A stretch of DNA of 64,000 bases, taken from assembly GCA_038250675.1 (NCBI GenBank), contig JBBSCB010000003.1, forward strand, positions 62,001-126,000. The letters are read 5' to 3'. Below the pieces are notes generated by a model, which worked only from the letters and a program-made list of their open reading frames with translations, had not been told where the DNA came from and made no database searches. The stretch's first letter is position 1, and every line of letters begins with the position of its first letter. Made by a program: the position numbers and the translations under genes. This document shows positions 1-7,870 of the stretch, in pieces. This DNA comes from JAICUF01 sp038250675. Lineage in GTDB: Bacteria > Gemmatimonadota > Gemmatimonadetes > Gemmatimonadales > GWC2-71-9.

Positions 1-114
1 GGTGCGCTGCGTACCGCCGGCGAGCGGCGCTGGGATGCGATCGACGATCGGCTGCTGGACGACTACCGGCATGCTGCCGGCCGGAAGCCGCTCCTCCGCG
101 CGGTCGCCGCCTAG
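1..114 (+). CDS. C-terminal fragment of an unidentified protein
   Basis: Frame 1 is open from the first base to a TAG at 112-114 and encodes the last 37 residues of a protein whose body lies outside the window. The tail is rich in Arg, Asp and Ala and ends in KPLLRAVAA. No domain can be recognised in so short a piece. It converges on the phosphate transporter gene, whose stop lies one base beyond, which fits a real gene end. An overlapping open frame running on to 592 lies antisense to the transporter and is not believed. Confidence 0.5.
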   Translation, partial: GALRTAGERRWDAIDDRLLDDYRHAAGRKPLLRAVAA

Positions 115-115
115 C

Positions 116-1144
116 TCAGCGGAACGCCAGGTAGCTGATCGCGGCGATCACCGCGGCCATCGGCATCGTCAGCACCCACGCCCACACGATCCGTCGCGCC
201 ACTCCCCACCGCACCGCCGAGACCCGCTGCGCCGTTCCCACGCCCACGATGGCGCCGGTGATGGTGTGCGTCGTGCTCACCGGCACGCCGAAGTGCGACG
301 CGATCAGCACCGTGATCCCGCCCGCGGTCTCCGCGCAGAACCCGCCGAACGGCCGCAGCTTGGTGATGCGCGTACCCATCGTCTTGACGATGCGCCAGCC
401 GCCCGTCGCTGTGCCCAGCGCGATCGCGGTGTACGCGGACATCTCGACCCAAAGTGGGATGTGGTTGGCGGTGGTGACATGCAGATGGGAGAGCAGGCCG
501 GTCTGCGTCGCGAAGTGCGCCTGGGTGGCGACCAGCAGCCCGACTACGATGCCCATCGTCTTCTGGGCGTCGTTGGCGCCGTGACTCAGTGAATACAGCG
601 CGGCCGACAGGAGCTGGAGCCGGCGGAAGACGCGGTCCACCGGACCGGGCCGCCGGTAGCGCAGCAGCCACGACAGCCCCACCGTGAGCGCGAGCGCGAT
701 GAGCATACCAAGCACCGGCGAGATCACGATGAAGAGCACCGGCAGCACCCAGCCATGGAGCAGCAGCGCGCCAAAGCCCGCTTTGGCGATCGCGGCGCCG
801 CCCAGTCCGCCCAGCAGCGCGTGGGACGAGGACGTCGGAAGCCCGAGATACCAGGTGATCAGGTCCCACAGGATGGCGCCGAGCAGCGCCGAGAGAATCA
901 GCGTGGGATCGACGACGGACGGGTTCACCAAACCCTTGCCGATGGTCTTGGCGACGGCGGTGCCCACCGTGAACGCGGCGAGGAAATTGAAGAAGGCCGC
1001 CCAGAAGACGGCCACGCCGGGGGACAGCACGCGGGTGGACACCACCGTCGCGATGGAGTTGGCGCTGTCGTGAAACCCGTTGATGAAATCGAAGACGAAC
1101 GCGACGCCGATGATGGCGAGGACGAACGCGACGGTTCCGTCCAT
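116..1144 (-). CDS. pit: PiT-family inorganic phosphate transporter
   Basis: A 342-residue inner-membrane protein that should import phosphate, usually as a metal-phosphate complex, using the ion gradient. The two inverted PiT repeats are visible: an N-terminal GFHDSANSIATVV near residue 22 and SHGANDAQKTMGI in the second half, plus a central LPTSSSHALLGG segment. Hydrophobic helices fill the rest. The ATG at 1144 is chosen because the helix MDGTVAFVLAIIG starts there; the open frame continues upstream only as a shadow of the DUF47 gene. It lies 2 bases after the DUF47 gene, so the two are almost certainly one operon, the usual arrangement for low-affinity phosphate transport. No Pho-box-like repeat was seen upstream of the pair. 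Confidence 0.93.
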   Translation of the reverse strand: MDGTVAFVLAIIGVAFVFDFINGFHDSANSIATVVSTRVLSPGVAVFWAAFFNFLAAFTVGTAVAKTIGKGLVNPSVVDPTLILSALLGAILWDLITWYLGLPTSSSHALLGGLGGAAIAKAGFGALLLHGWVLPVLFIVISPVLGMLIALALTVGLSWLLRYRRPGPVDRVFRRLQLLSAALYSLSHGANDAQKTMGIVVGLLVATQAHFATQTGLLSHLHVTTANHIPLWVEMSAYTAIALGTATGGWRIVKTMGTRITKLRPFGGFCAETAGGITVLIASHFGVPVSTTHTITGAIVGVGTAQRVSAVRWGVARRIVWAWVLTMPMAAVIAAISYLAFR

Positions 1145-1146
1145 GG

Positions 1147-1767
1147 TCAGGCGTGCTTGATCGAGACGGACTCGAGCACGTTCGACACATCCTCGGCCTG
1201 GTCCAGCGTCCGCTCGAGGGTGTCGTAGATCTCCTTCCACTTGATCACGAGCAGCGCGTCGGTGGCGCCCTCGAACAGCTTGCCGATCCACTCGTGATAT
1301 AGCGAATCGCCCTCCTCCTCGAGCTGCTTCACCTGCTTGCACGCCTCGAGCACCGAGCCGTCCCTGCTCTTTTCCAGGTTCTGGACCGCGGTGAGGAGCT
1401 GGAGGGTGGCGCGGTGGATCACGTCCGCCATCATCAGCGCCCCGGCCGGCGGCTCGCCGGCCCGGAACATCTGGATGCGGCGCGCCGTGCCGTCGATGAG
1501 GTCCATGATGTCGTCCAGCCGCGACGCCAGCATGTGGATGTCCTCACGGTCGAGCGGCGTGATGAACGTCCGGTCCAGGCGGCCCACGACGTCATGAGTG
1601 ATCTGATCGGCCTGGTGCTCCAGCCGCTTGATCGAGTCCACGATGGGGCGCCGCTGGTCGGTCCCCGCCTTCAGCAGGTCCTGCAGGAGTTTGGCGGCGT
1701 CCACATTGAGCTTGGCGACGGCCGTGAACAGGTCGAAGAACTTCTCATCCCGCGGGAGCAGCCGCAT
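1147..1767 (-). CDS. DUF47/PhoU-like PiT accessory protein
   Basis: A 206-residue, largely helical protein of the DUF47 family (TIGR00153-like, related to PhoU). It opens with MRLLPRDEKFFDLF and has the family's long heptad-rich helices and acidic DREDIHMLASRLDDIMDLID segment, where PhoU relatives bind metal. Members sit next to PiT genes and are thought to modulate phosphate uptake from the cytoplasm; that role is family knowledge. It is the first gene of a two-gene operon with the PiT transporter (gap of 2 bases). The length is typical of the family and the start is the first ATG, with a weak AGGA upstream. Confidence 0.9.
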   Translation of the reverse strand: MRLLPRDEKFFDLFTAVAKLNVDAAKLLQDLLKAGTDQRRPIVDSIKRLEHQADQITHDVVGRLDRTFITPLDREDIHMLASRLDDIMDLIDGTARRIQMFRAGEPPAGALMMADVIHRATLQLLTAVQNLEKSRDGSVLEACKQVKQLEEEGDSLYHEWIGKLFEGATDALLVIKWKEIYDTLERTLDQAEDVSNVLESVSIKHA

Positions 1768-1851
1768 CGTAGCATCCTGGTAACGGAGACGGCGGGGAAG
1801 ATAAGCCGCGCTGCGGGGAGCGCCAAGGCACCGAGGCCCCGGCGCTCCGCC

Positions 1852-2502
1852 TCAGTGGGCGATGGACAGCAGATCGAGAAGGTCGGCGGGCTGCTGCAGC
1901 CAGTAGTCAGGCGTGGCCGGCTCCAGATCGGCCCGTCGGAAGGGCCCCCACAGGACGCCGGCCGTCCGGACGCCGGCAGCCCGTCCCGACTGCATGTCGT
2001 GGATGCTGTCGCCCACGTAGATGGCCGTCGCCGGCTCGGCGCCCAGGAGCGCCAGCGCCTTCTGCACCGGCTCCGGATGCGGTTTGGGGTTGGTCACCTC
2101 GTCGGCGCCCACCACCACGTCCATCAGCTCCTCGATGCCGCAGAGCCGGAGACCGCGGAGCGCGCCGCTCCGGTTCTTGCTGGTCACCAGGCCGGTGCGG
2201 AGACCGGCCCGCGCGATAGTCCGGATCATGTCGGTCACGCCCGGGTAGATCGTGACACGGTCATCGTGGTGCCGCAGGTTGTAATCGCGGTAGGTCGCGA
2301 TCATGGCGTCGATGCCGGGATCGTCCTTCCACGGAGCAAACTGGACCCAGAGCGGCGTGCCGATGCCGCGGAGCCAGTCGTCGTCCGTGCGCGCCGGCAA
2401 TCCGTGGGTGGCGAGGGTGTGATGGTAGCTGTCGATGATGAGGCGGACCGAGTCGATCAGCGTGCCGTCGAGGTCGAACAGCACGGTTTGGAAGCTGGGC
2501 AT
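1852..2502 (-). CDS. HAD-superfamily phosphatase, PpaX/Gph-like
   Basis: A 216-residue soluble HAD hydrolase. All four motifs are present: the nucleophile motif FDLDGTLID (residues about 9-17), motif II LVTSKNRSG, the motif III lysine in NPKPHPEP and motif IV YVGDSIHDM. The cap region after motif I is the helical type found in phosphoglycolate phosphatases and pyrophosphatase PpaX, and NPKPHPEPV is typical of that branch. The natural substrate cannot be fixed from sequence; phosphoglycolate or pyrophosphate are candidates. It lies 84 bases upstream of the DUF47-pit operon on the same strand, so co-transcription with phosphate uptake is possible but unproven. Confidence 0.88.
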   Translation of the reverse strand: MPSFQTVLFDLDGTLIDSVRLIIDSYHHTLATHGLPARTDDDWLRGIGTPLWVQFAPWKDDPGIDAMIATYRDYNLRHHDDRVTIYPGVTDMIRTIARAGLRTGLVTSKNRSGALRGLRLCGIEELMDVVVGADEVTNPKPHPEPVQKALALLGAEPATAIYVGDSIHDMQSGRAAGVRTAGVLWGPFRRADLEPATPDYWLQQPADLLDLLSIAH

Positions 2503-2550
2503 GCGACAACGTAGCGAGGGTCCTTCTGGGGCGGCAGGTGCGGGGCAGAC

Positions 2551-4776
2551 TCAGTCCGCGGGTCCGAACAGCAGGATGCCGGTCACTCTTGCCTCCAGCA
2601 CCGGCGGCAACGGTGCGGCGCCCGGGAGCCGATCGAGCGCCTCGAGCAGCGCTCCCTCCCCCGCCGCCGCGACCCGCTGGATCAGCCGCGCCTCGCCGGC
2701 CGTCAGCGCACCGCTCAGAATCGCCAGCGCCCGTTCGATGCGGGCCAGCGTCCGCGAATCCCGCCGCCGCGCTGCGTCGGCGGCCAGGCTCCGCAGCCGC
2801 CGCGTCACGTCGCGTGCGGCGGCGTCGGTGGTGCAGGTCCAGCGCGCCCGCTGCGCCTGGCGGATCATCACGCCGATGCCGGGACTCATCAGGTCCAGTG
2901 CGGCCGCGGCCTCGCCGGGCGCGGCGGTGCGGCGTGCGGCGCGGCTCGCGTGTTCCAGCCGGCCGGCGACCGCGGGGGGCGAGGCATCAACGATGCCGTC
3001 CGCGCCGACCCAGGCCGCGGCCCCCACCAGCGTCCGCGCCTCGGCAGAACCCTCGCCGCTCAGCCCCTCGATCACCCAGCCGATCAACGCGCCTCGCTCG
3101 GTGGCGGCGACCGCGGCGGTGCCCGCTGCGGCGGGACCGGGAAAGCGGCTGGTCAGATCCTCCCGCCAGCGCCAGGGCTCGTCACCGGCGGCCACGCCCG
3201 CGTGGCCGGGCGCGGAGGCGGACGCAGCGATCGCCGCGAGGCGTCGAAGCCGCCGCTCGATGCCGGCCGGCGGATCAAACCGGATGACGTCCACTTCACG
3301 GTGTGACGATCCCAGCCGGACGGCGCGTCCTTCCCGCTGGTCGAGCCGCGTGCTGGTCCAGGGCAAATCGTAGTGAACGACGCGAGCGGCGCGCTGCAGG
3401 TCCAGCCCTTCCGCGGCTACGTCGGTCGTGATCAACACGCGGGGTCCGTCCGTGGCCGTGGGCGCGAAGGTCCGCAGCAGGGCCGCGCGCGCCAGCGGCA
3501 CGCGGCCGATGCCTGCCCGCGCACCGGTGCACCAGGCCACCGGCGCCGTCAGCCGCCGGCGGAGGTAGGCGACCGTGTCGACCGCCGCCGTGAAGACGAT
3601 GGTAGGTCGCTGGTCCGCCATCAGCGCACGGAGGCGGTCCAGCTTGGGGTCCGGCTGGTCGCTCAGGCGGATGGCAGTGGCGATGAGCGCGTCCAGCCGG
3701 TCGAGGTCGTCGATCGCCAGCTCGGTGCGCTCGGTCTCATCCGCCACGAGCGACCAGAGCACGAGCTGGCCGCCGTCGCGCCCAGCGCACCGCCGGATCG
3801 CCGCGCGACTCGGCGCGCGCCCCGCCGCCCGGGCATCGGCCGCATGGCGCAGCAGCGCGCGGTAGCGGCGGAGCGCTGCGGCCAGCGCGGCGGGACTCGA
3901 CGCCGCCGCCTGCAGGAGCCCGCCGCGGATCAGCATCGCAACGGATCGCTCCCTCGACAGCGCCAGTGTGTCCAGCTCCGGCAGCAGCGCATCGCCGGCA
4001 TCGCCGGCATCGTCCGGTTCCGGTGCGCTGCGCCGCCGCCGACGGACCGGCCGATCATCGCGGCACAGCGTGTCGGTAATGACGATCGCGCCCAGCGCCG
4101 CCTGGGCCGGCGACCCGGGGGCGTCGAGCGATGTGAGCCCGTCCGCAGCCAGCGCGTCATCGCGAACGGTAAGCCGAAGCTGGTGCGCCAGGTCTTCGGG
4201 ACGGTTGACCACCGGAGTCGCGCTCAGGAGCAGGGCGGGGCAGCCGACGAGATAGTCCGCCAGATGGCGATACCGGGCAATGGAGGGGTGGCGGAAGTGA
4301 TGGCTCTCGTCCACGATCACGAGACCCGCGCGCACCGGCGGCAGCCGGCCCCGGCTCAGTCGCTCGTGCGACCACGGGACGAGCTCGACGCCCTTGCGCC
4401 GGGCCGCGTCGGCCCACTGGGCGTCGAGCGCAGCGGGGATGACGCATACGATCGGACCGGCGGGCCACGCCGCCGCCACGGCGAGCGCCATGTACGTCTT
4501 GCCGCTCCCAGTGTGGCAGGCGAGCAGGGCCCCGCGGTGCAGGCGGAGCGACGCCAGCGCCCGCGCCACCGGCCGGCGCTGCTCAGGACGGAGCCACGCG
4601 GGCAGCGGATCGGGTGCGGCGGGTGGTGCGAGCCCCGCCGCAATCCCGGCCACCACGGCCGCCGCCGCCGCCGCCGGGCCGGGACGCAGACTCGTGCGGA
4701 GCGCGTCGTCCACGGCCACGAGCGCCTCAGCGACGATCGCGGGTGGCGAGAACGTCGCCCAGCTGGCGGCGGTCAT
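2551..4776 (-). CDS. SNF2-type DEAD/DEAH helicase paired with DNA methyltransferase
   Basis: A 741-residue superfamily 2 ATPase. Walker A is ACHTGSGKTY (about residues 85-94), the Walker B box is VIVDESHH (about 153-160), motif III is LLSATPVVNRP (about 184) and the C-terminal RecA lobe ends with motif VI QREGRAVRLGS (about 480). The DESH box and motif VI place it with SNF2/RapA-like DNA translocases. Residues after 500 form an Ala/Arg-rich helical region I cannot assign, and no PD-(D/E)xK or HNH nuclease motif is visible. The ATG at 4776 is chosen because it begins a typical amphipathic N-terminus; it overlaps the end of the methyltransferase gene by 50 bases, so the two are translated together. 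Inference: motor partner of the methyltransferase in an R-M-like or DISARM-like defence module. Confidence 0.85.
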   Translation of the reverse strand: MTAASWATFSPPAIVAEALVAVDDALRTSLRPGPAAAAAAVVAGIAAGLAPPAAPDPLPAWLRPEQRRPVARALASLRLHRGALLACHTGSGKTYMALAVAAAWPAGPIVCVIPAALDAQWADAARRKGVELVPWSHERLSRGRLPPVRAGLVIVDESHHFRHPSIARYRHLADYLVGCPALLLSATPVVNRPEDLAHQLRLTVRDDALAADGLTSLDAPGSPAQAALGAIVITDTLCRDDRPVRRRRRSAPEPDDAGDAGDALLPELDTLALSRERSVAMLIRGGLLQAAASSPAALAAALRRYRALLRHAADARAAGRAPSRAAIRRCAGRDGGQLVLWSLVADETERTELAIDDLDRLDALIATAIRLSDQPDPKLDRLRALMADQRPTIVFTAAVDTVAYLRRRLTAPVAWCTGARAGIGRVPLARAALLRTFAPTATDGPRVLITTDVAAEGLDLQRAARVVHYDLPWTSTRLDQREGRAVRLGSSHREVDVIRFDPPAGIERRLRRLAAIAASASAPGHAGVAAGDEPWRWREDLTSRFPGPAAAGTAAVAATERGALIGWVIEGLSGEGSAEARTLVGAAAWVGADGIVDASPPAVAGRLEHASRAARRTAAPGEAAAALDLMSPGIGVMIRQAQRARWTCTTDAAARDVTRRLRSLAADAARRRDSRTLARIERALAILSGALTAGEARLIQRVAAAGEGALLEALDRLPGAAPLPPVLEARVTGILLFGPAD

Positions 4777-7774
4777 GGGGTGAGAGATCGAGGTGTGCAG
4801 CGGCGATGTCGTCGAGCTCCCGATCCAGCGCCGCCGGGGCACCGCGGGCCGCCGCCTCGCGCGCGGCGGCGGCGAGCGCACCGTCGGCGATCGCGGCCGG
4901 CGGGAGCGGGAGCCCGGCGATCGTGGCGGCATCGTGCCGGCGAAATCCGCCGGCCGCACTCGACGCCACGAGCGCGGCCAGCGCCGCCACCCACGTCGTA
5001 TTGAGCCAGCCGGTGAGGGCGTGGGCCTCCGCCTCCGTCGCCGCGTCGGTTACGTAGCAGGTGTTCAGCGCCACGATCGCTTCGAGCGCCGTCCCGTCGA
5101 GTGCCGTACCGTCGAGCGCCGTCCCGGTGAGCGCCACCGCGGCGAGCCGCCGCGAGAGATCACCCCAGACCACCCGGTGCGGCGTCAGCGCTCCCCGGGT
5201 TCGGAAGAGCTGCCACGGGACGCCGCCACGGAAGTCGGCCCGGGCGCGGAGCGCGGAATCGTGCCTCGCCAGGTACGCGGCCGCGTGGGGCGGAAGCCGC
5301 TCCCGTGGCCGGCCGTGTGCATCGTGAGTCCACAACAGCCGATGACGCGGTTCCGCCGTGAAGCGGCGCAGGTCGCGGCCGCGCACGACGGGCCGCAGCA
5401 GCTCCGGCTCGATCTCGTCCGACGGGTCGAGGAAAATTGCGTTGGCGCCCGTCTTGACGCCCAGCCGGCAGCGGAACCGCTCGCCGAGTGGCGGGAACGC
5501 CGCGGCCAGCCGGCGTGCGACCGCGGCCGCACCACCCGAGCGCAGCACCCACGGCGCCCCGCTCAGCGTCTGCTGCGGCACCAGCAGCGCCGCCGCCGGG
5601 TCCAGCACGAGCCGCACCTGGTGTCGTGCCGGCGGGCTGCGCCGGGTCGCGATGAGTGCCAGCGGGTAGGCAGTCGCATCAAACGACGCGTCCGCATCAC
5701 CACCGAGGTCCGCAACGGCGTGCAATGATGTCTGCGATGCGAGCGCCGCCCGTGCCCGCGCCGCGTATCCGGCCGTGGCGAGCTTGGCGGGCACGAGCAT
5801 GGCGATCGCCCCGCCCGGGGCGGTCAGTCCATGCGCGCGTTCCAGGAACGCCACCGAGAGATCCGGCCGGTGTCCAAAGCCATGTCCGCCCGTTCCGCGC
5901 CACCACAGATAGCGCTCCGCCAGATGCTCGCGCACCCGCACGGGCAGCGCCTCGGCGCGCACCCATGGCGGGTTCCCGATCACGAGGTCAAAGCCGCCGC
6001 GCGCAAACACGTCGGCGAACTGCGACTCGTACTGAAACCACGGGAGCTCGCCATCGCGCGCCAGGCGGCGCGCCGCCGCGCGGATTGCGCGGAGCTCCGC
6101 GCGGCCGGCCAGCAGCCGGCGACGGCCGGCCGCATCCAGCCGTGGCGGATCGCCGAACAACGTCGGCGCCCGCGCCCCGGCGAGCATTTCCCGCACCGCT
6201 GCCTCGGCCCGCCGCGCCGCCGTCCCCAGCAGATCAGTGGCCGCTGTTGCCTCAGCCCGCCGCAGCGCGCGGATCGAAGCGCGCTTCTCGTCGCCGTACG
6301 CCGTCACGGCGCGCGCGCGGAGCCGCCCCACGTCGGCCGCGCCCGGCGGCTGCCCGGCCGGCACCGCAAAGGGCTGGAGCAGACTGTCGCCCTGTCGGAC
6401 GAGGCAGTCGAGGTTGGGGAGCGGCGCGAGTGCGGGGTCGGCGCCGTCGGGCTCATCGGCCACGACCGCAAGCCAGAGCCGAAGCTCGGTCAGGCGCACG
6501 GCCATGGGATTGCGATCGACCCCAAAGAGATTCCGGGCCAGGATCGTGCGTCGGGCGGCCGCGCGCCGCGCGCCGGGCGAGACCCACGAGGAGAGTCGTT
6601 CCAGCGCGCCCAGCAGGAACGCGCCTGACCCCACCGCCGGATCGAGGATCGCGGCGCCGCGCAGGATACGGCGGGCCTCGGGCCGGCCCCCGGCGATCTG
6701 CGCCGCCGCCTCCCCATCACTGCAGCGGAGCCGGCTCGCCACCAGCGCGGCCAGGCCCGCGTCGACCATGCGAGTCACCAGCGCGGACGGCGTGTAGAAC
6801 GTGCCGGTCTCGCTCCGGTCGGCCGGATCCATCACGCCCTCGAACACCCGGCCCAGCATGTCGGGCGCGACGGCTTCGCCGCCGCCGGCCTCGCGCGCCG
6901 TGAAGTGATAGCGCTCGAACAGCATATCGAACGCGTCGCGCCAGACGTTGTTGGGGACATCGGCCGGCCAGCGGCGCTCAAGCGCGTGCGGCTCGAAGAG
7001 CCCGCCGTTCAGAAACGGAATGCGGCCCAGGTGTGCGGATGCCGCGCTGCGCTCTCCTTCGGGACGGTTCAGCGTGCCAAAGAAGAGGGGACGCAGCAGG
7101 TCGCGCTGGATCCGCCGGCGGCGGACCAGGCAGCGGTCGACGGTGGAGGCCAGAAAGTCGGGCCGGCCGTCCAGCCATCCCTTGGACTGGATGAAGTAGA
7201 GAAACAGCACGCGGGTGAGCTGCAGCAGGGCCAGCGCATGGCGGTCGGCGGTCGGCACGGCCGTCGGCAGCGCCGCCGTCATCCGCTCCAGCGCAATCCG
7301 GAAGTGGGCAAAGAAGGCGGGGCCCGTCCCCCGGCCGGCGAGTGCCCGCGCCACCTGCGCCGCATAGGCGAGCGGACCGCCGGGCACGGGGCGGAGCTGG
7401 CCGAGACAGGCCAGCGCGACCGGATCCGTGACGCGGAGATCGAGCTCCAGCAGCGGCAGGGCGTCAAAGGCGACCGCAATCGCCATCCGGCGGCCTTCAG
7501 GGTAGAATCCGACCACTGCGGCGAGCCGGCCGGCGCGGGCCAGGCGCCGGGTGACGCGCCGAACGACCGGGACCGGCTCTGCGGTCGCGAGGCCGAGCCA
7601 CAGGAAGCTCCCGTGCCGTGCGACCGTCGCCGCCTGGCGCACGGGGCCCGCGCCGGCGAGCAGCGCGTGGTCCGGCGCTAGTTCCTCCCAGAGCGGCTGC
7701 TGTCCCAGAGCTGACAGGAACGGCGGGAGATCGCCCAGCGCGGCGAGCTCCCGGAGCATGCGATCGAGGCACAT
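4727..7774 (-). CDS. Eco57I-class N6-adenine DNA methyltransferase with target-recognition region
   Basis: A 1015-residue protein with the layout of type IIG/PglX-like enzymes. An N-terminal helical part contains FLYFIQSKGWLDGR and LNGGLFEPH, hallmarks of the family. SAM motif I is DPAVGSGAFL (about residue 376), VDRNPMAVRLTELRLWL follows, and the catalytic motif NPPW of N6-adenine enzymes lies near residue 601. The last 250 residues, with LNTCYVTDAATEAE, GWLNTTW and GGFRRHDAATIAGLPLPP, resemble a TaqI-like specificity domain. No nuclease motif is evident at the N-terminus. ATG 7774 is used; ATG 7759 is an alternative. The gene diverges from the histidine kinase and overlaps the helicase by 50 bases. 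A 15-bp tandem repeat lies in the recognition region. Confidence 0.87.
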   Translation of the reverse strand: MCLDRMLRELAALGDLPPFLSALGQQPLWEELAPDHALLAGAGPVRQAATVARHGSFLWLGLATAEPVPVVRRVTRRLARAGRLAAVVGFYPEGRRMAIAVAFDALPLLELDLRVTDPVALACLGQLRPVPGGPLAYAAQVARALAGRGTGPAFFAHFRIALERMTAALPTAVPTADRHALALLQLTRVLFLYFIQSKGWLDGRPDFLASTVDRCLVRRRRIQRDLLRPLFFGTLNRPEGERSAASAHLGRIPFLNGGLFEPHALERRWPADVPNNVWRDAFDMLFERYHFTAREAGGGEAVAPDMLGRVFEGVMDPADRSETGTFYTPSALVTRMVDAGLAALVASRLRCSDGEAAAQIAGGRPEARRILRGAAILDPAVGSGAFLLGALERLSSWVSPGARRAAARRTILARNLFGVDRNPMAVRLTELRLWLAVVADEPDGADPALAPLPNLDCLVRQGDSLLQPFAVPAGQPPGAADVGRLRARAVTAYGDEKRASIRALRRAEATAATDLLGTAARRAEAAVREMLAGARAPTLFGDPPRLDAAGRRRLLAGRAELRAIRAAARRLARDGELPWFQYESQFADVFARGGFDLVIGNPPWVRAEALPVRVREHLAERYLWWRGTGGHGFGHRPDLSVAFLERAHGLTAPGGAIAMLVPAKLATAGYAARARAALASQTSLHAVADLGGDADASFDATAYPLALIATRRSPPARHQVRLVLDPAAALLVPQQTLSGAPWVLRSGGAAAVARRLAAAFPPLGERFRCRLGVKTGANAIFLDPSDEIEPELLRPVVRGRDLRRFTAEPRHRLLWTHDAHGRPRERLPPHAAAYLARHDSALRARADFRGGVPWQLFRTRGALTPHRVVWGDLSRRLAAVALTGTALDGTALDGTALEAIVALNTCYVTDAATEAEAHALTGWLNTTWVAALAALVASSAAGGFRRHDAATIAGLPLPPAAIADGALAAAAREAAARGAPAALDRELDDIAAAHLDLSPHDRRQLGDVLATRDRR
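5083..5127 (-). repeat. Three 15-bp tandem repeats inside the methyltransferase gene
   Basis: Three consecutive 15-base units (CGAGCGCCGTCCCGT and variants differing at one or two bases) begin at 5083, 5098 and 5113, with a partial fourth from 5128. On the coding strand they specify TALDG-TALDG-TALEA, preceded by a related LTG, at about residues 883-897. Units of 15 bases keep the frame, so copy-number change would lengthen or shorten a linker in the presumed target-recognition region without inactivating the protein. Confidence 0.8.
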
Positions 7775-7870
7775 GGTCCCACAAAGCCACCGTCGGGTCC
7801 CGCGCGGTGTACCGCGCGACCGCTGGGCCGACCCAAAACCTTCATCCCGGCCCCCGGCCGGCCAGGATCG

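Noticed and set aside
3373..5004. A 543-codon plus-strand frame across the helicase gene, and similar long frames opposite the methyltransferase and kinases
   Set aside because: Composition is Arg/Gln/Gly-rich shadow coding; the opposite strand carries clear helicase and methyltransferase motifs.
2551..7774. A complete type I, BREX or DISARM locus
   Set aside because: No HsdR, HsdS, PglZ, BrxC, DrmA or DrmB-like gene is found on either side; the flanks are a HAD phosphatase and a histidine kinase.
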